From contig NZ_JAGGOF010000002.1 of assembly GCF_018614775.1 (NCBI RefSeq), positions 62,001 through 126,000 of the forward strand: a stretch of DNA of 64,000 nucleotides, written 5' to 3'. The notes beneath the pieces were generated by a model that was not told the origin of the DNA, did not search any database, and worked only from the letters and a program-made list of their open reading frames with translations. The stretch comes from Pseudomonas fluorescens (GTDB taxonomy: Bacteria; Pseudomonadota; Gammaproteobacteria; Pseudomonadales; Pseudomonadaceae). Numbering within the stretch: the first letter of the stretch is position 1; the number at the start of each line of letters is the position of its first letter. A program made the translations under genes and the position numbers. Shown in pieces: positions 27,753-36,589 of this stretch.

Positions 27753-29114
27753 TTAGAAATAAACCAGCGCTTCGACCAGCCCGGTCAGTTGGGTGCGGTC
27801 ACGCCCGGCGCCGAACGGGTGATCGTCGGCATTGCCATCGAACATGTCGTAACGCACTTCGGGACGCAGCGAGATGTACTTGTTCAGGTCATAACGCAGG
27901 CCAGCGGTGACGGCATTGAAGTTGCCGCGGGCGGTGGAGGTGGGCAGCAGGATGAAACCGTCCGGGTCGGCGAAATGCTCGGCGCGCACCGAGTAAGAAA
28001 GGTCCGGCCGCTGCTGGTAAGTCAGCACCGCGTTCGCGCCCCACCAATGCGCGCCGTTGAAACCGGGGCCGTTGATGATGTCGACGGTGCTGGCTTTGCC
28101 GTCGCCGTCCTGATGGCCGTAGACCACTTCGGCGCCCATCGACCAGTTCGAGTCGAAGCGATGCCAGCCGTTGAGCGAGTGCTGCTGTTTGAATTGGCCG
28201 TCTGCCGACACCAGGCGCGAGGTCGGCTCCTGCACATCGCTGAAGCTGTCGTTCTGTTCATCGCCGAGGATGAATTCATAATCGATCCAGGTCTGCATGT
28301 CGGCGGTGCGCCAACGCATGGCACCCATCAGCGACTTGCTGTCGTTGTTGTCGCGCAGGTTGTTCCAGCCCTGCACCACGCCTAGCTCCACACCGAGAAT
28401 CCCCGACTCACCGTTGTACAGGCGAGTTCCGAGCTGAACGCCACCCACGGTGCCGGGCTCGCTGACGAAGGCGTAGGTCTTGCTGGCGAAAGGGTTGCGC
28501 GCGGCACGGATGTTCGGCGGGATTTCATAACCGAGCGCCGGACCAAAAACCCCGGCCATGGCGGTGATGCCGGGACCGTAAGGCAAGTAAGCCGTGGCGG
28601 CGATGTTGGGGATGGCGAGGAATTTCTGTTTGTCACGCTGAGCCTTTGCCGGGTCGTCATCGCCCGGTGAGTTCACGCCCCAATGCATGTCCCAGCCTTG
28701 GGTCCGGGCGAATTGCGCATTGCGGCCGTAGTTCATCTCGAAGGTGAAACCGAAGGAGGCTTTGGTCGGCGCCGGGCCGGGCAGGGGCGTGATGCGCGGG
28801 ATCATGTCGCCCTTGAGCGCTTTGTCGACGAACAGGTGCAGGCCGCCCCATTCCAGGCCTTCATCGGCGAAGCCCACCAGCGGCAGGTTGCTCAAGCCAT
28901 CCTGACGCTCGTCGTGGGTCGAGCGGTTGTTGCGCGAGTAGCCCACGTCAAACAGACCGGAGACCGTGATCCCGTAATCCTTTTCCAGCGTGTCGCCGAA
29001 CAGGCTGCGAAACAGCGTACCTTCACCGGTCTCGGGGGGTTCTGCCGCGTGAGCATTGAGCGTCGCGAAGGCGGCCAGAACCGCACCAAGGGTTTTCACT
29101 TTGATGGTGTGCAT
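27753..29114 (-). CDS. Outer-membrane beta-barrel porin (bbp2-like)
   Basis: 453-aa exported protein with signal peptide (MHTIKVKTLGAVLAAFATLNAHA). The mature part has alternating beta-strands rich in aromatic residues and ends in EALVYF, the terminal-Phe barrel signal. The pattern fits the putative beta-barrel porin-2 family (OmpL-like). Within this operon it would let the aromatic substrate cross the outer membrane. It lies between the hydroxylase and MFS genes with about 60 bp on each side. Confidence 0.78.
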   Translation of the reverse strand: MHTIKVKTLGAVLAAFATLNAHAAEPPETGEGTLFRSLFGDTLEKDYGITVSGLFDVGYSRNNRSTHDERQDGLSNLPLVGFADEGLEWGGLHLFVDKALKGDMIPRITPLPGPAPTKASFGFTFEMNYGRNAQFARTQGWDMHWGVNSPGDDDPAKAQRDKQKFLAIPNIAATAYLPYGPGITAMAGVFGPALGYEIPPNIRAARNPFASKTYAFVSEPGTVGGVQLGTRLYNGESGILGVELGVVQGWNNLRDNNDSKSLMGAMRWRTADMQTWIDYEFILGDEQNDSFSDVQEPTSRLVSADGQFKQQHSLNGWHRFDSNWSMGAEVVYGHQDGDGKASTVDIINGPGFNGAHWWGANAVLTYQQRPDLSYSVRAEHFADPDGFILLPTSTARGNFNAVTAGLRYDLNKYISLRPEVRYDMFDGNADDHPFGAGRDRTQLTGLVEALVYF

Positions 29115-29182
29115 TGTCTCTCTCTTTTTCTTATTGTCAGAGTTTCAGAGGAAAGGGGCGTCCATGCCTCGGCAGATCGGTG

Positions 29183-30802
29183 TCAGACGTAACAGGCCTT
29201 CGCGTCGTTATCGACGGCGTTGTGGCGGGTGCTGTGTTGCAGTTGCTGGCGCAGTGAGCCGAGCAGCTTCGGCAGTTCCGACAGCTCGGCCACGCCGCCG
29301 TAACAGTAGTAGTCCGGGCGCACGACGAGAGCCTTGAGCCCGGCCTCGGTCATGAACTGCAAGTATTTGCCAGATACGTCGCGGTAGATGCCCTTGGCAC
29401 TGTCGGCCACGCTGGCCAGTCGCACGACCTTGAGGTCGGATTCGTTGATGAATGCCAGCAGTTGCGGATCGAGCTGCGCCAAAGGGTCTTCGTCGCCCCT
29501 GACCAGCAGGTGGAAACCACGGCCTATGACGTCGTCATAGCGACCGACCTGGCCTCCGATTTCAATCGAACCGTGTACGCCGAGAATGCCGCGCAATTGA
29601 CCGTCCTCCTGCAAAAGTCCATCGGTCAGGCCGGGGAACGGCGGCAGCGGTGCAACGTTGCCGCTCAGGTAAGCTGCGTCACGCTCGGCAGCCTCCACCG
29701 GGTCTGACACGCAGACCACTTTGCCCATGGCCATCGACGCTTCGATCACCGCGCGGATCTGCGGCTTGCGCTCCAGGGTGTAGCTGTCCAGCAGGGTGTT
29801 GTCGGCCAGACCGCGCAGCAACAGGTCCAGGCGCCAGGACAGGTTCCACGCATCGCGAATGCCCGAGCACATGCCCTGGCCCATGAACGGTGGCATCACG
29901 TGGGCCGCGTCGCCGGCCAGCAGCACCCGGCCGCTGTGCCAGTTCGCGGCGATGCGCGAGCGGAACTGATAGACCGCGTGGCGCACCAGGTCGGCGGTGT
30001 CCGGCGTGACCCAACGCGACAGCAGCGACCAGACCTTGTCGGTGTCTTGCAGGTCCTCGATGGTTTCGTGGGGCAGGCGCATGAATTCCCAGCGGCGATA
30101 GCCGGGGCCGCCGGGCACCATGGTGGTCGGGCGCTCGGGGTTGCACCATTGGCCGATGTCCGGCACGTCCAGTTGCACACCGGGCTTTGGCTGCAGGTCG
30201 ACCACCAACCAGTCTTCCTGGAAACCCAGGTCCTGCCATTCAATGCCCAGCGACTGGCGCACGAAACTGTTGGCGCCGTCGGCACCGATCACGTAGCGAG
30301 CGCGAACGCTTTGCTGTTCTTCACCGAGGGCGAATTTGCCGTTCTGGCGGATCACCCTGTTGAGCGCCATGTCACAGCCATTCGCGTCCTGCTTGAGTGC
30401 AGTGGCTTCCCAGCCCTGATGAATCTGCACGTTGCCGATGCTCTTGGCCTTGCGGTCCAGTGCGGCTTCCAGCGAAGGTTGGTTGAACAGGTAGCCGAAC
30501 GGTCCGTCGCTGATGGATTCGGCCGACCAGTCGATCTCCACCAGCACTTTCCAGTCAGCGTTGAACCACTGATAGCGCGCCGACGGCTGGGAGATTTTCG
30601 CCAGCTCTTCGCCAAGGCCCATGGACAAGAAAATGCGGCGGATCTCATGATCGTAAAACACCGCGCGTGGCAGCGGATAAAGCGCCGGCCAGCGTTCGAA
30701 GACGGCGACCGAGTAACCCATCTGACCCAACAGAATGGCCAGGGTCTGGCCGACAGGACCGTAACCGGCGATGGCGACATCGACTGTGGTGTGCTGATTC
30801 AT
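29183..30802 (-). CDS. FAD-dependent aromatic hydroxylase (MhpA-like)
   Basis: 539-aa class A flavoprotein monooxygenase that would hydroxylate a phenolic ring with NAD(P)H and O2, making a catechol for the next enzyme. Motifs: GxGxxG in VAIAGYGPVGQTLAILLGQM, the DG motif YVIGADGANSFVR, and the GD motif LLAGDAAHVMPPFMGQGMCS. It is closest in type to MhpA (3-hydroxyphenylpropionate hydroxylase), but the linked hydrolase is not MhpC, so the substrate remains open; flavonoid hydroxylases such as FdeE are another possibility. The start is ATG 30802 (MNQHTTVDVAIAG). Confidence 0.85.
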   Translation of the reverse strand: MNQHTTVDVAIAGYGPVGQTLAILLGQMGYSVAVFERWPALYPLPRAVFYDHEIRRIFLSMGLGEELAKISQPSARYQWFNADWKVLVEIDWSAESISDGPFGYLFNQPSLEAALDRKAKSIGNVQIHQGWEATALKQDANGCDMALNRVIRQNGKFALGEEQQSVRARYVIGADGANSFVRQSLGIEWQDLGFQEDWLVVDLQPKPGVQLDVPDIGQWCNPERPTTMVPGGPGYRRWEFMRLPHETIEDLQDTDKVWSLLSRWVTPDTADLVRHAVYQFRSRIAANWHSGRVLLAGDAAHVMPPFMGQGMCSGIRDAWNLSWRLDLLLRGLADNTLLDSYTLERKPQIRAVIEASMAMGKVVCVSDPVEAAERDAAYLSGNVAPLPPFPGLTDGLLQEDGQLRGILGVHGSIEIGGQVGRYDDVIGRGFHLLVRGDEDPLAQLDPQLLAFINESDLKVVRLASVADSAKGIYRDVSGKYLQFMTEAGLKALVVRPDYYCYGGVAELSELPKLLGSLRQQLQHSTRHNAVDNDAKACYV

Positions 30803-30907
30803 GACTGTGCCTCGTGTACTGCTCAATGATGTCCGGACATGGCCGGGCCCGTCGCGCGTGTCAGTGGACTCGCGCGATGCAGGAAGTCGGGTTGGCTGAG
30901 GGGGGGC

Positions 30908-31828
30908 TCAGGCCGGTGCCGGAGTGTCCGCTTCAGTATTGAAAATGAAGTTGTCCGGCACGTTCGGCCCCCACAGGTACAGGGAGCTTTCCGGTGGGAA
31001 ATCGCTGGCGGGCCATTCGACGCCTTGGTCGATGTAGTCGATGTCGGCCGAGTATTCGCAGAACGAACCCCACGGGTCCTGCACGTAATGGAAATAGTTG
31101 GAGCCCAGACAATGACGACCGGTGCCCCAGCCTTTTGTGTGCCCGGCAGCTGCCATCTGCGAAGCGCCAGCGCCGACTTCGTTGATGTTGTCGACTTCCC
31201 AGGCCGCGTGGTGCCAGCCTTTGGCGCTGCTCTTGGCGAAGGCCACCAGATGATGATCGCAGCCGTGCGGCGCGTGGCTGAAGGCGATGATGTCCAACGA
31301 TTTGTCGGAAAGCTTCAGGCCCAGCGCTTGTTCGTAAAAGTGCAGGGCGCCAAGGACGTCCGGCGTGAACAGCAGGACATGGGACAGGCGACGCGGACGG
31401 ATGAGGGCCTGTCCATCGCGCGTGGTTGCGCCACGGTTATTGGCCGGAGTGCTACGGGTAAGGTGGTCAGTCTTCTGATCAGGCATGGTTTTTTCGCCGA
31501 CCTTGACTTGCAACAGGTTGCCATCGGGATCGCGGAACCAGATGCCTTCGCCGGGATGATCTTCAAAACGCCCGCCAGCGGTTTCGATCTGCTGGCGTAG
31601 CGCCGGGAAGTCCTGCTCGTAGCAATTGAAGCTCAGGTAGGCCATGGATTTGGCGGCGGCAGGCAGGATTTTTGCCCACACATGCCCGTCGGCAGCCCGC
31701 AGCAGGAGCTGGCCCGGCTGACGTTCCACATCGAGGCCGAAGCTTTCAAAGAATTGGCAGGCTTCGTCCAGCGATGGAACGTTCAGTGCGTAGTGATCGA
31801 TTGAATGCACACCATGGGACACGCTCAT
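30908..31828 (-). CDS. Two-domain extradiol ring-cleavage dioxygenase (VOC family)
   Basis: 306 aa. Type I extradiol dioxygenase that cleaves a catechol next to its hydroxyls using Fe(II). The two VOC domains start at HSIDHYALNVPSL and RLSHVLLFTPDVL; the metal ligands in the second are H150, H206 or H207 and E258 (SFCEYSAD), with H192 and Y248 as likely acid-base residues. All are present, so it should be active. I start at MSVSHG (31828). It lies between the hydrolase and hydroxylase. Confidence 0.88.
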   Translation of the reverse strand: MSVSHGVHSIDHYALNVPSLDEACQFFESFGLDVERQPGQLLLRAADGHVWAKILPAAAKSMAYLSFNCYEQDFPALRQQIETAGGRFEDHPGEGIWFRDPDGNLLQVKVGEKTMPDQKTDHLTRSTPANNRGATTRDGQALIRPRRLSHVLLFTPDVLGALHFYEQALGLKLSDKSLDIIAFSHAPHGCDHHLVAFAKSSAKGWHHAAWEVDNINEVGAGASQMAAAGHTKGWGTGRHCLGSNYFHYVQDPWGSFCEYSADIDYIDQGVEWPASDFPPESSLYLWGPNVPDNFIFNTEADTPAPA

Positions 31829-31907
31829 GATTGCCTCCATTTTCAATTATTGTAGTTATTGTACGCAGGGCTGTCGGGCGGCCCTGCGCTGAGTCGAATC
31901 AGTGTGA

Positions 31908-32741
31908 TCAGGCTTCGTCGACCACCGGGTTCACCAGCTTGCCGATACCTTCGATGGACACTTCCACCACGTCACCGGCCTTCAGGTACACCTTCGGGTT
32001 CATGCCGAAGCCGACGCCTGCCGGGGTGCCGCTGACAATCACGTCGCCGGCTTCCAGGGTCACCGCTTGGCTCAGGGTCGAAATGATGGTGGCCACGTCG
32101 AACAGCATGTCGTTGGTGTTGGCCGATTGCACAACTTTACCGTTGACCCGGGTTTCCAGCAGCAAGCCCTTGCCACCTACCGGCAATTCATCGACGGTGA
32201 CCAGCACCGGGCCGAATGCACCGGTGTCATCGAAGTTTTTGCCCACGGTCCACTGCGGCGAAATGAATTGGTACTCGCGCACGGAGCCTTCGTTGAACAA
32301 CGCGTAGCCGGCAACATGGGTTAGCGCATCTTCCTTGCTGATGTGACGGCCGCCGCTTTTCAACACCACGGCCATTTCACCCTCGTAGTCGAGGCTGTCG
32401 GATACCCGTGGGCGAATCAGCGGTTTGTTGTGGGCGGTCAGGCTGGAGTTCCAGCGCGGGAACAGGGTCGGGTAATCAGGTTGGGCGTACGGCGATTCCT
32501 TGGTGTGGTCGGCATAGTTCAGACCCACGCAAACGATCTTGGTCGGACGCGCCATCAGGGGCAGGTAGGCGTCTTCGGCAATCTCGACCAGCGCACCGCT
32601 GGCTTCGGTGCCGTGAGTGGTCAGGTCCACGCCACGAGCCAGCAGGGACTCAAGCGACTCGGTGCCCAGAACGCGTACACCTTCGGCAGTAACGACACCC
32701 AGGACAGGTTGGCCTTGATTGAGGAAACGAACGTAGCGCAT
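31908..32741 (-). CDS. Fumarylacetoacetate hydrolase family protein
   Basis: 277 aa FAH-fold enzyme. The catalytic core KIVCVGLNYADHTKES, the metal ligands in DYEGEMAVVL and YALFNEGSVREYQF, and the GDVIVSGTPAGVGFG loop are intact. FAH enzymes cleave or decarboxylate beta-diketo and acylpyruvate compounds. Here it is the first gene of the operon and would act on the ring-fission product in place of an alpha/beta-type MhpC hydrolase. Confidence 0.88.
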   Translation of the reverse strand: MRYVRFLNQGQPVLGVVTAEGVRVLGTESLESLLARGVDLTTHGTEASGALVEIAEDAYLPLMARPTKIVCVGLNYADHTKESPYAQPDYPTLFPRWNSSLTAHNKPLIRPRVSDSLDYEGEMAVVLKSGGRHISKEDALTHVAGYALFNEGSVREYQFISPQWTVGKNFDDTGAFGPVLVTVDELPVGGKGLLLETRVNGKVVQSANTNDMLFDVATIISTLSQAVTLEAGDVIVSGTPAGVGFGMNPKVYLKAGDVVEVSIEGIGKLVNPVVDEA

Positions 32742-32818
32742 GACGGTTTCTCTTGTTGGAGTGAAAAAGGGCCGGCGTGATGGGCAGCCGACCGCTTAGC
32801 CATAAAGCTAGGCTCAAT

Positions 32819-32851
32819 AAAATATATCGTCAACAAGAAAATATATATTTT
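32819..32851. promoter_or_regulatory. A/T-rich inverted repeat in the divergent regulatory region
   Basis: AAAATATAT (32819-32827) and ATATATTTT (32843-32851) are inverted, and the right half is also part of the perfect 14-bp palindrome AAAATATATATTTT (32838-32851). It lies between the divergent FAH and GntR genes and is the best operator candidate for the FCD regulator. Confidence 0.5.
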
Positions 32852-32915
32852 GATGAATGTGATAAATTTTTGGTTCTGTGTATGATTCAACGGACAACGC
32901 AAAAAGGAGTCGAGC

Positions 32916-33617
32916 GTGAATTCCCCTCAGATCAACTGGCAATCCGCGGAGCCCGCGGAAAAACGCACCATGGCCTCGCAACTCGAAGCCAGGATTCGCC
33001 AGGACATCATCAACGGTCATCTGGCCCCAGGCAGCCGCCTGCGCCTCAAGGAGCTGGCCGAAGCGTACGACGTCGGGGTCATTCCGTTGCGCGAAGCGCT
33101 GTCGCGCCTGGCCAGCAGTGGCTTCGTCTCGGCAGCCGACCAGAAAGGCTTCAGCGTCGGGCAGATTACCGCCGCGGAAATTGCCGACATCACCGCCGCT
33201 CGGCTGCACATCGAATGCAAAGCGCTGGCCGATTCGATTCGCCAGGGCGATGTGGAATGGGAGAGCCGCGTACTGGCCGCGCATCACCGGCTCGATCGCC
33301 TGACCATCGTCGAAGGCCCCGAGCGCCTGCTCAAGCCGGAATGGGAAAATGCCCATGAACTCTTTCATCAGGCATTGATTTCCAGCTGTAACTCTCCGAC
33401 GTTGTTGCGGTTGTGCTCAGCATTGCGCGATCAGACAGCACGCTATCGCTTCCTGTCGATGCATTACAAGGAGAGCAGTCAACGGGATGTTCCCCACGAG
33501 CATCGGCAGTTGATGGACGCGGCGCTGGCCAAGGACATCGACAAGGCGTGCGAGATGTTGTCCAGCCATTACCAGACGACGACGGATTCGGTGTTGAAGC
33601 ACGCGTTGCTGGTCTAG
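32916..33617 (+). CDS. GntR-family regulator with FCD domain
   Basis: 233 aa from GTG 32916 behind AAAAGGAGT. The N-terminal winged helix reads QLEARIRQDIINGHLAPGSR then LKELAEAYDVGVIPLREALS; the C-terminal FCD domain has the metal/ligand His pattern (HHRLD, ENAHELFHQALI, EHRQLMDAAL). It is divergent from the aromatic operon and probably represses it until a pathway acid binds. Confidence 0.9.
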   Translation: MNSPQINWQSAEPAEKRTMASQLEARIRQDIINGHLAPGSRLRLKELAEAYDVGVIPLREALSRLASSGFVSAADQKGFSVGQITAAEIADITAARLHIECKALADSIRQGDVEWESRVLAAHHRLDRLTIVEGPERLLKPEWENAHELFHQALISSCNSPTLLRLCSALRDQTARYRFLSMHYKESSQRDVPHEHRQLMDAALAKDIDKACEMLSSHYQTTTDSVLKHALLV

Positions 33618-33692
33618 GCCGGCGAGCCCTTTGGCGTGCAATCAATACTCTTTGGTCGCTTAGCGAGCAGGCAGCATTCGGTTTTATCGATT

Positions 33693-34742
33693 TCAAAACA
33701 CCACCCGACGCACCCACCCACTCAACGGCACCACCTGATGACCCGGCCCCGGCAACAACCGCCCAGCCAGTCCCATGCCTTCGCTGACCAATACCGCGTC
33801 TTCCACCACGCACAAGTTGGATGGGGTATCCAGGTCATGGGCGAGCACGGTGATCTGGGCAGTTTGCAGATTGCAGCTCAGCAGTCGGCCGCTGAACCGG
33901 GTAAAGCCGCCGTGAAGCGCTTCGCCGTTCCAGTCAGGCAGCAAGGGTTGTTGCACGCTGTCGCAGAGTTCCAGCACCAGTACATTGCCTTTCGGGCATA
34001 ACGCCAGTCCGGTGGGCAGTTGCAGTCCGCTGATGAGCCTGTCGATCTGTCCGCTGGCGGGCCAGACGCGGATCACCTGGCCGGCCTTGTCGGCGAAGTC
34101 GATGCCCTTGCGGGTCGGGTCGGTGCGCAGTTCGCCGGAGAACAGGCTGATGAGCACGGCGTCTGTCGCCGGTTCGTACACCAGGGTGACCGGGACGGCT
34201 TCCTGGCCCTGGTCCAGGTCGGGCAGTTGGACCAATACCCGTTCGTCCTGGCCGGGGGCGAACTCCACCAATTGATTGGTATCGGGTTTGACGGCCAGCC
34301 AGCTGCGGCGGGTCGGGTGGTAGCACAGCGCATTGAGGTTGCCTCGGCTGTGAAACACTGGTTCGGGCGGTGTGTATTGCAGGTCCAGCAGTTTGGAACC
34401 CCCGACGTAATCGGTCTGGCTGACCAGGCAGCGCCCGTCGCCGCAGGCGATGTCCGACAGCCCCATGATTTCATCGCGGAACATGCGCGCCTGCATGTTC
34501 ATGGCGCGAAAACCGTCGGCCAGTGTTTCCCGGGGCAGGTAGGCGCCGGGGTTGTTCATATCGGGTCGCAGTCGGCTGATGCGACCACTGAAGGTCTGTT
34601 CCGGCAGGCCTGAACCGGCTTCGACCAGCAGCAGGCTGCCGTCGGCCTGCACACAAAGGCCGCGCGGGTTCAGCAGGCCTTCGGCGATGATAGTGCTGGC
34701 ACGCAGGGTTTCGCTGGGTCGCGCAGGGATATGCATGGGCAT
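33693..34742 (-). CDS. Beta-propeller protein (ScyD/ScyE-like), last gene of the ebo operon
   Basis: 349 aa with repeated propeller blades (NPRGLCVQADGSLLLVEAGSG, LPTGLALCPKGNVLVLELCD, TPSNLCVVEDAVLVSEGMG). No signal peptide is visible after the start I choose (ATG 34742, GGAGAG upstream; ATG 34736 is an alternative). The blade style resembles the ScyD/ScyE/NHL-repeat proteins of scytonemin clusters, which fits the ebo genes upstream. It starts 30 bp after the preceding stop. The role is unknown; substrate binding or an enzyme on the exported metabolite are options. Confidence 0.65.
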   Translation of the reverse strand: MPMHIPARPSETLRASTIIAEGLLNPRGLCVQADGSLLLVEAGSGLPEQTFSGRISRLRPDMNNPGAYLPRETLADGFRAMNMQARMFRDEIMGLSDIACGDGRCLVSQTDYVGGSKLLDLQYTPPEPVFHSRGNLNALCYHPTRRSWLAVKPDTNQLVEFAPGQDERVLVQLPDLDQGQEAVPVTLVYEPATDAVLISLFSGELRTDPTRKGIDFADKAGQVIRVWPASGQIDRLISGLQLPTGLALCPKGNVLVLELCDSVQQPLLPDWNGEALHGGFTRFSGRLLSCNLQTAQITVLAHDLDTPSNLCVVEDAVLVSEGMGLAGRLLPGPGHQVVPLSGWVRRVVF

Positions 34743-34771
34743 GAGTTTCTCTCCGTGTGAATAGGGGGCGA

Positions 34772-36586
34772 TCACTGCGGCGGTTGCCACGGTTCACCGG
34801 TGAGATAGGCCCGCAGCAGCGCCCGCTGGCAGAGCGACATCGAGCGCACTACGGGCATGAACAGGGTGGTGCCTTTGTAGGCGTCCGAGGTGCGAGCGAG
34901 AATGGGGTTCTTGGCGCCCATGATCGCGTCGGGTTGATTCAACGGGATGTAGCGTGACATGGCGGGGAAGGCCAGGTAGTGAAAACGCAGGACGTTCGGG
35001 TACATCAGCGGCCAGGTGATGGTGGTGCCCTGGGGAATGCCGAAATCGGTCTGGGCGTACTTGCGAAAGTTGGTGAGCCAGGCGCTGCTGGTGAAGCCTT
35101 TGGCCGTGCAGGTCAGCGCGACGAAACCGGCCTGGGCGGCGCTGCCCGGCTTGAGGGTGACGGGGAAACTGACTGAAAGCTCGCCCGCGTTTACGGTCAG
35201 CGAATCCGGGAAATCGAGAAAGTCCCAGTACTTCGGATCAACGTACACGGGCGCAGGTGGCCCTGGCTTCAGGTCTATTTCGGTAGCGCTGGGGACCGCT
35301 CCGCCCAGGTACCTGACCTGCAGGGTGACCGATAGGCCATTGGGGTAGTCCTCCAGATAGACGTTGCGCTGGTCGGCATAGATCCGATAGGTCGATTCGG
35401 TGACCTGCAACGTGGTGTCGGCGACGGTGCCTGGCGCGTTGATCGCCAGGGCATTGGCCTGCACGGCCTGTTGTTGGGTCGTGGTCAGGGGCAGGTCGAC
35501 GATGCCGCCATACACGTAGTAGTCGAGCAACGGGCTGTGGGTCGGGTCCAGGGCGCCCAGGGGGGTGGTGCCGGCGGTGATGGTGACTGTGCCGTAATTC
35601 GCATTGGGCCCGATGGGGCTGGTGATGTCGTCCCTGACCGCCCGGAAGGTTTCCTTCGGGATGACGTTTACCATGTCGATGCTCAGGTAGCTGTTGTTTT
35701 CGCCCAGGTCGGCATAACCGGCGTTCCCTGTGCACGGGTTGACCAGTTGCCGACCGGGCTGGCAGCCCAGCGGCTCGTCGGCGAAGGCCGGGGCGAGTGT
35801 GCCGATGACCCGGCCGATGCTCGGGTTGGGCGTGTATTTGCCGGCGGCGTAATCGGCGTCCAGCTGTGCGGTGGTCATGGTCGGGCACATCTCGAACATG
35901 ACGAAGCGCAGGACGATGCCTGTCGCGCCCGGCGCCTGGATGATCGAGCGCAGCCCACTGCTGTTCTGGTTCCAGCTGACGATGCTGCTCAGGGGGAAGG
36001 TCAGCTGGAAGGTCCCGCTGGCGTGGAAGGAGCCTGGCGCATCCATTGTGGCCGGCAGCAGCACTCGGCCCGCCACGTCGAAACTGCTGCACACGGCATT
36101 GCTGTGGATCAACAGCTGTATGTCGTTGGTGCCGCCGATTTGCAGGCCGCCGACGAAGATTTGCGTAGTGGTCGAGGCGGTGGGGTCCAGGTCCACCATC
36201 ATCGGGCCGGAAACGGGGGCCTGTTGGGTCAGCGGATCCACCGAGCCGAGCAGGTAGACCGGCTGGCCCACCAGGTCACCGGTGGTGCTGACACTGCCCG
36301 GAGCACCTTGAGAGCTGATCAAGGCATTCTGCATGTCGACCACGTGTTGCCCGTAGTGATTCCAGCCGCCGGCGGTGTACTTCTTGCCGTTGGGCGCGTT
36401 GATCATGCTGTTCAACTGGTCATCGGTATAAGACTGGGCGCCGGGTGCCAGGGTCGAGGTGGTCAGGTCGAAGAGCGGCCACTTGGCATTGCCGTCGTAA
36501 GGAATGGTCGGGGAGTTGTTCGGCACGCTGACGTCCGTGCGGATGCCGCCCCAGAAATTCAATCGTGGTCCGTTCAGGATGCTCAT
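34772..36586 (-). CDS. Large unknown protein, paralog of the gene at 38947
   Basis: 604 aa, starting MSILNGPRLNFWGGIRTDVS. No signal peptide, no membrane helix, no family I recognise. It is homologous to the 786-aa neighbour: both start MS(I/V)LN.PR, share a middle block ending in LAPAFADEP / LGLWFADEY, and share the C-terminal pattern YPNVLRFHYLAFPAMSRYIP then MPVVRSMSLCQRALLRAYL. The sequence is rich in Thr, Pro and Gly beta-type segments. It starts four bases after the stop of the c-type protein at 36590, repeating the pairing seen at 41318/38947. Confidence 0.75.
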   Translation of the reverse strand: MSILNGPRLNFWGGIRTDVSVPNNSPTIPYDGNAKWPLFDLTTSTLAPGAQSYTDDQLNSMINAPNGKKYTAGGWNHYGQHVVDMQNALISSQGAPGSVSTTGDLVGQPVYLLGSVDPLTQQAPVSGPMMVDLDPTASTTTQIFVGGLQIGGTNDIQLLIHSNAVCSSFDVAGRVLLPATMDAPGSFHASGTFQLTFPLSSIVSWNQNSSGLRSIIQAPGATGIVLRFVMFEMCPTMTTAQLDADYAAGKYTPNPSIGRVIGTLAPAFADEPLGCQPGRQLVNPCTGNAGYADLGENNSYLSIDMVNVIPKETFRAVRDDITSPIGPNANYGTVTITAGTTPLGALDPTHSPLLDYYVYGGIVDLPLTTTQQQAVQANALAINAPGTVADTTLQVTESTYRIYADQRNVYLEDYPNGLSVTLQVRYLGGAVPSATEIDLKPGPPAPVYVDPKYWDFLDFPDSLTVNAGELSVSFPVTLKPGSAAQAGFVALTCTAKGFTSSAWLTNFRKYAQTDFGIPQGTTITWPLMYPNVLRFHYLAFPAMSRYIPLNQPDAIMGAKNPILARTSDAYKGTTLFMPVVRSMSLCQRALLRAYLTGEPWQPPQ

Positions 36587-36589
36587 GCT

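Noticed and set aside
26934-28385. 483-codon plus-strand frame opposite the MFS and porin genes
   Set aside because: Gln/His-rich shadow spanning two real genes.
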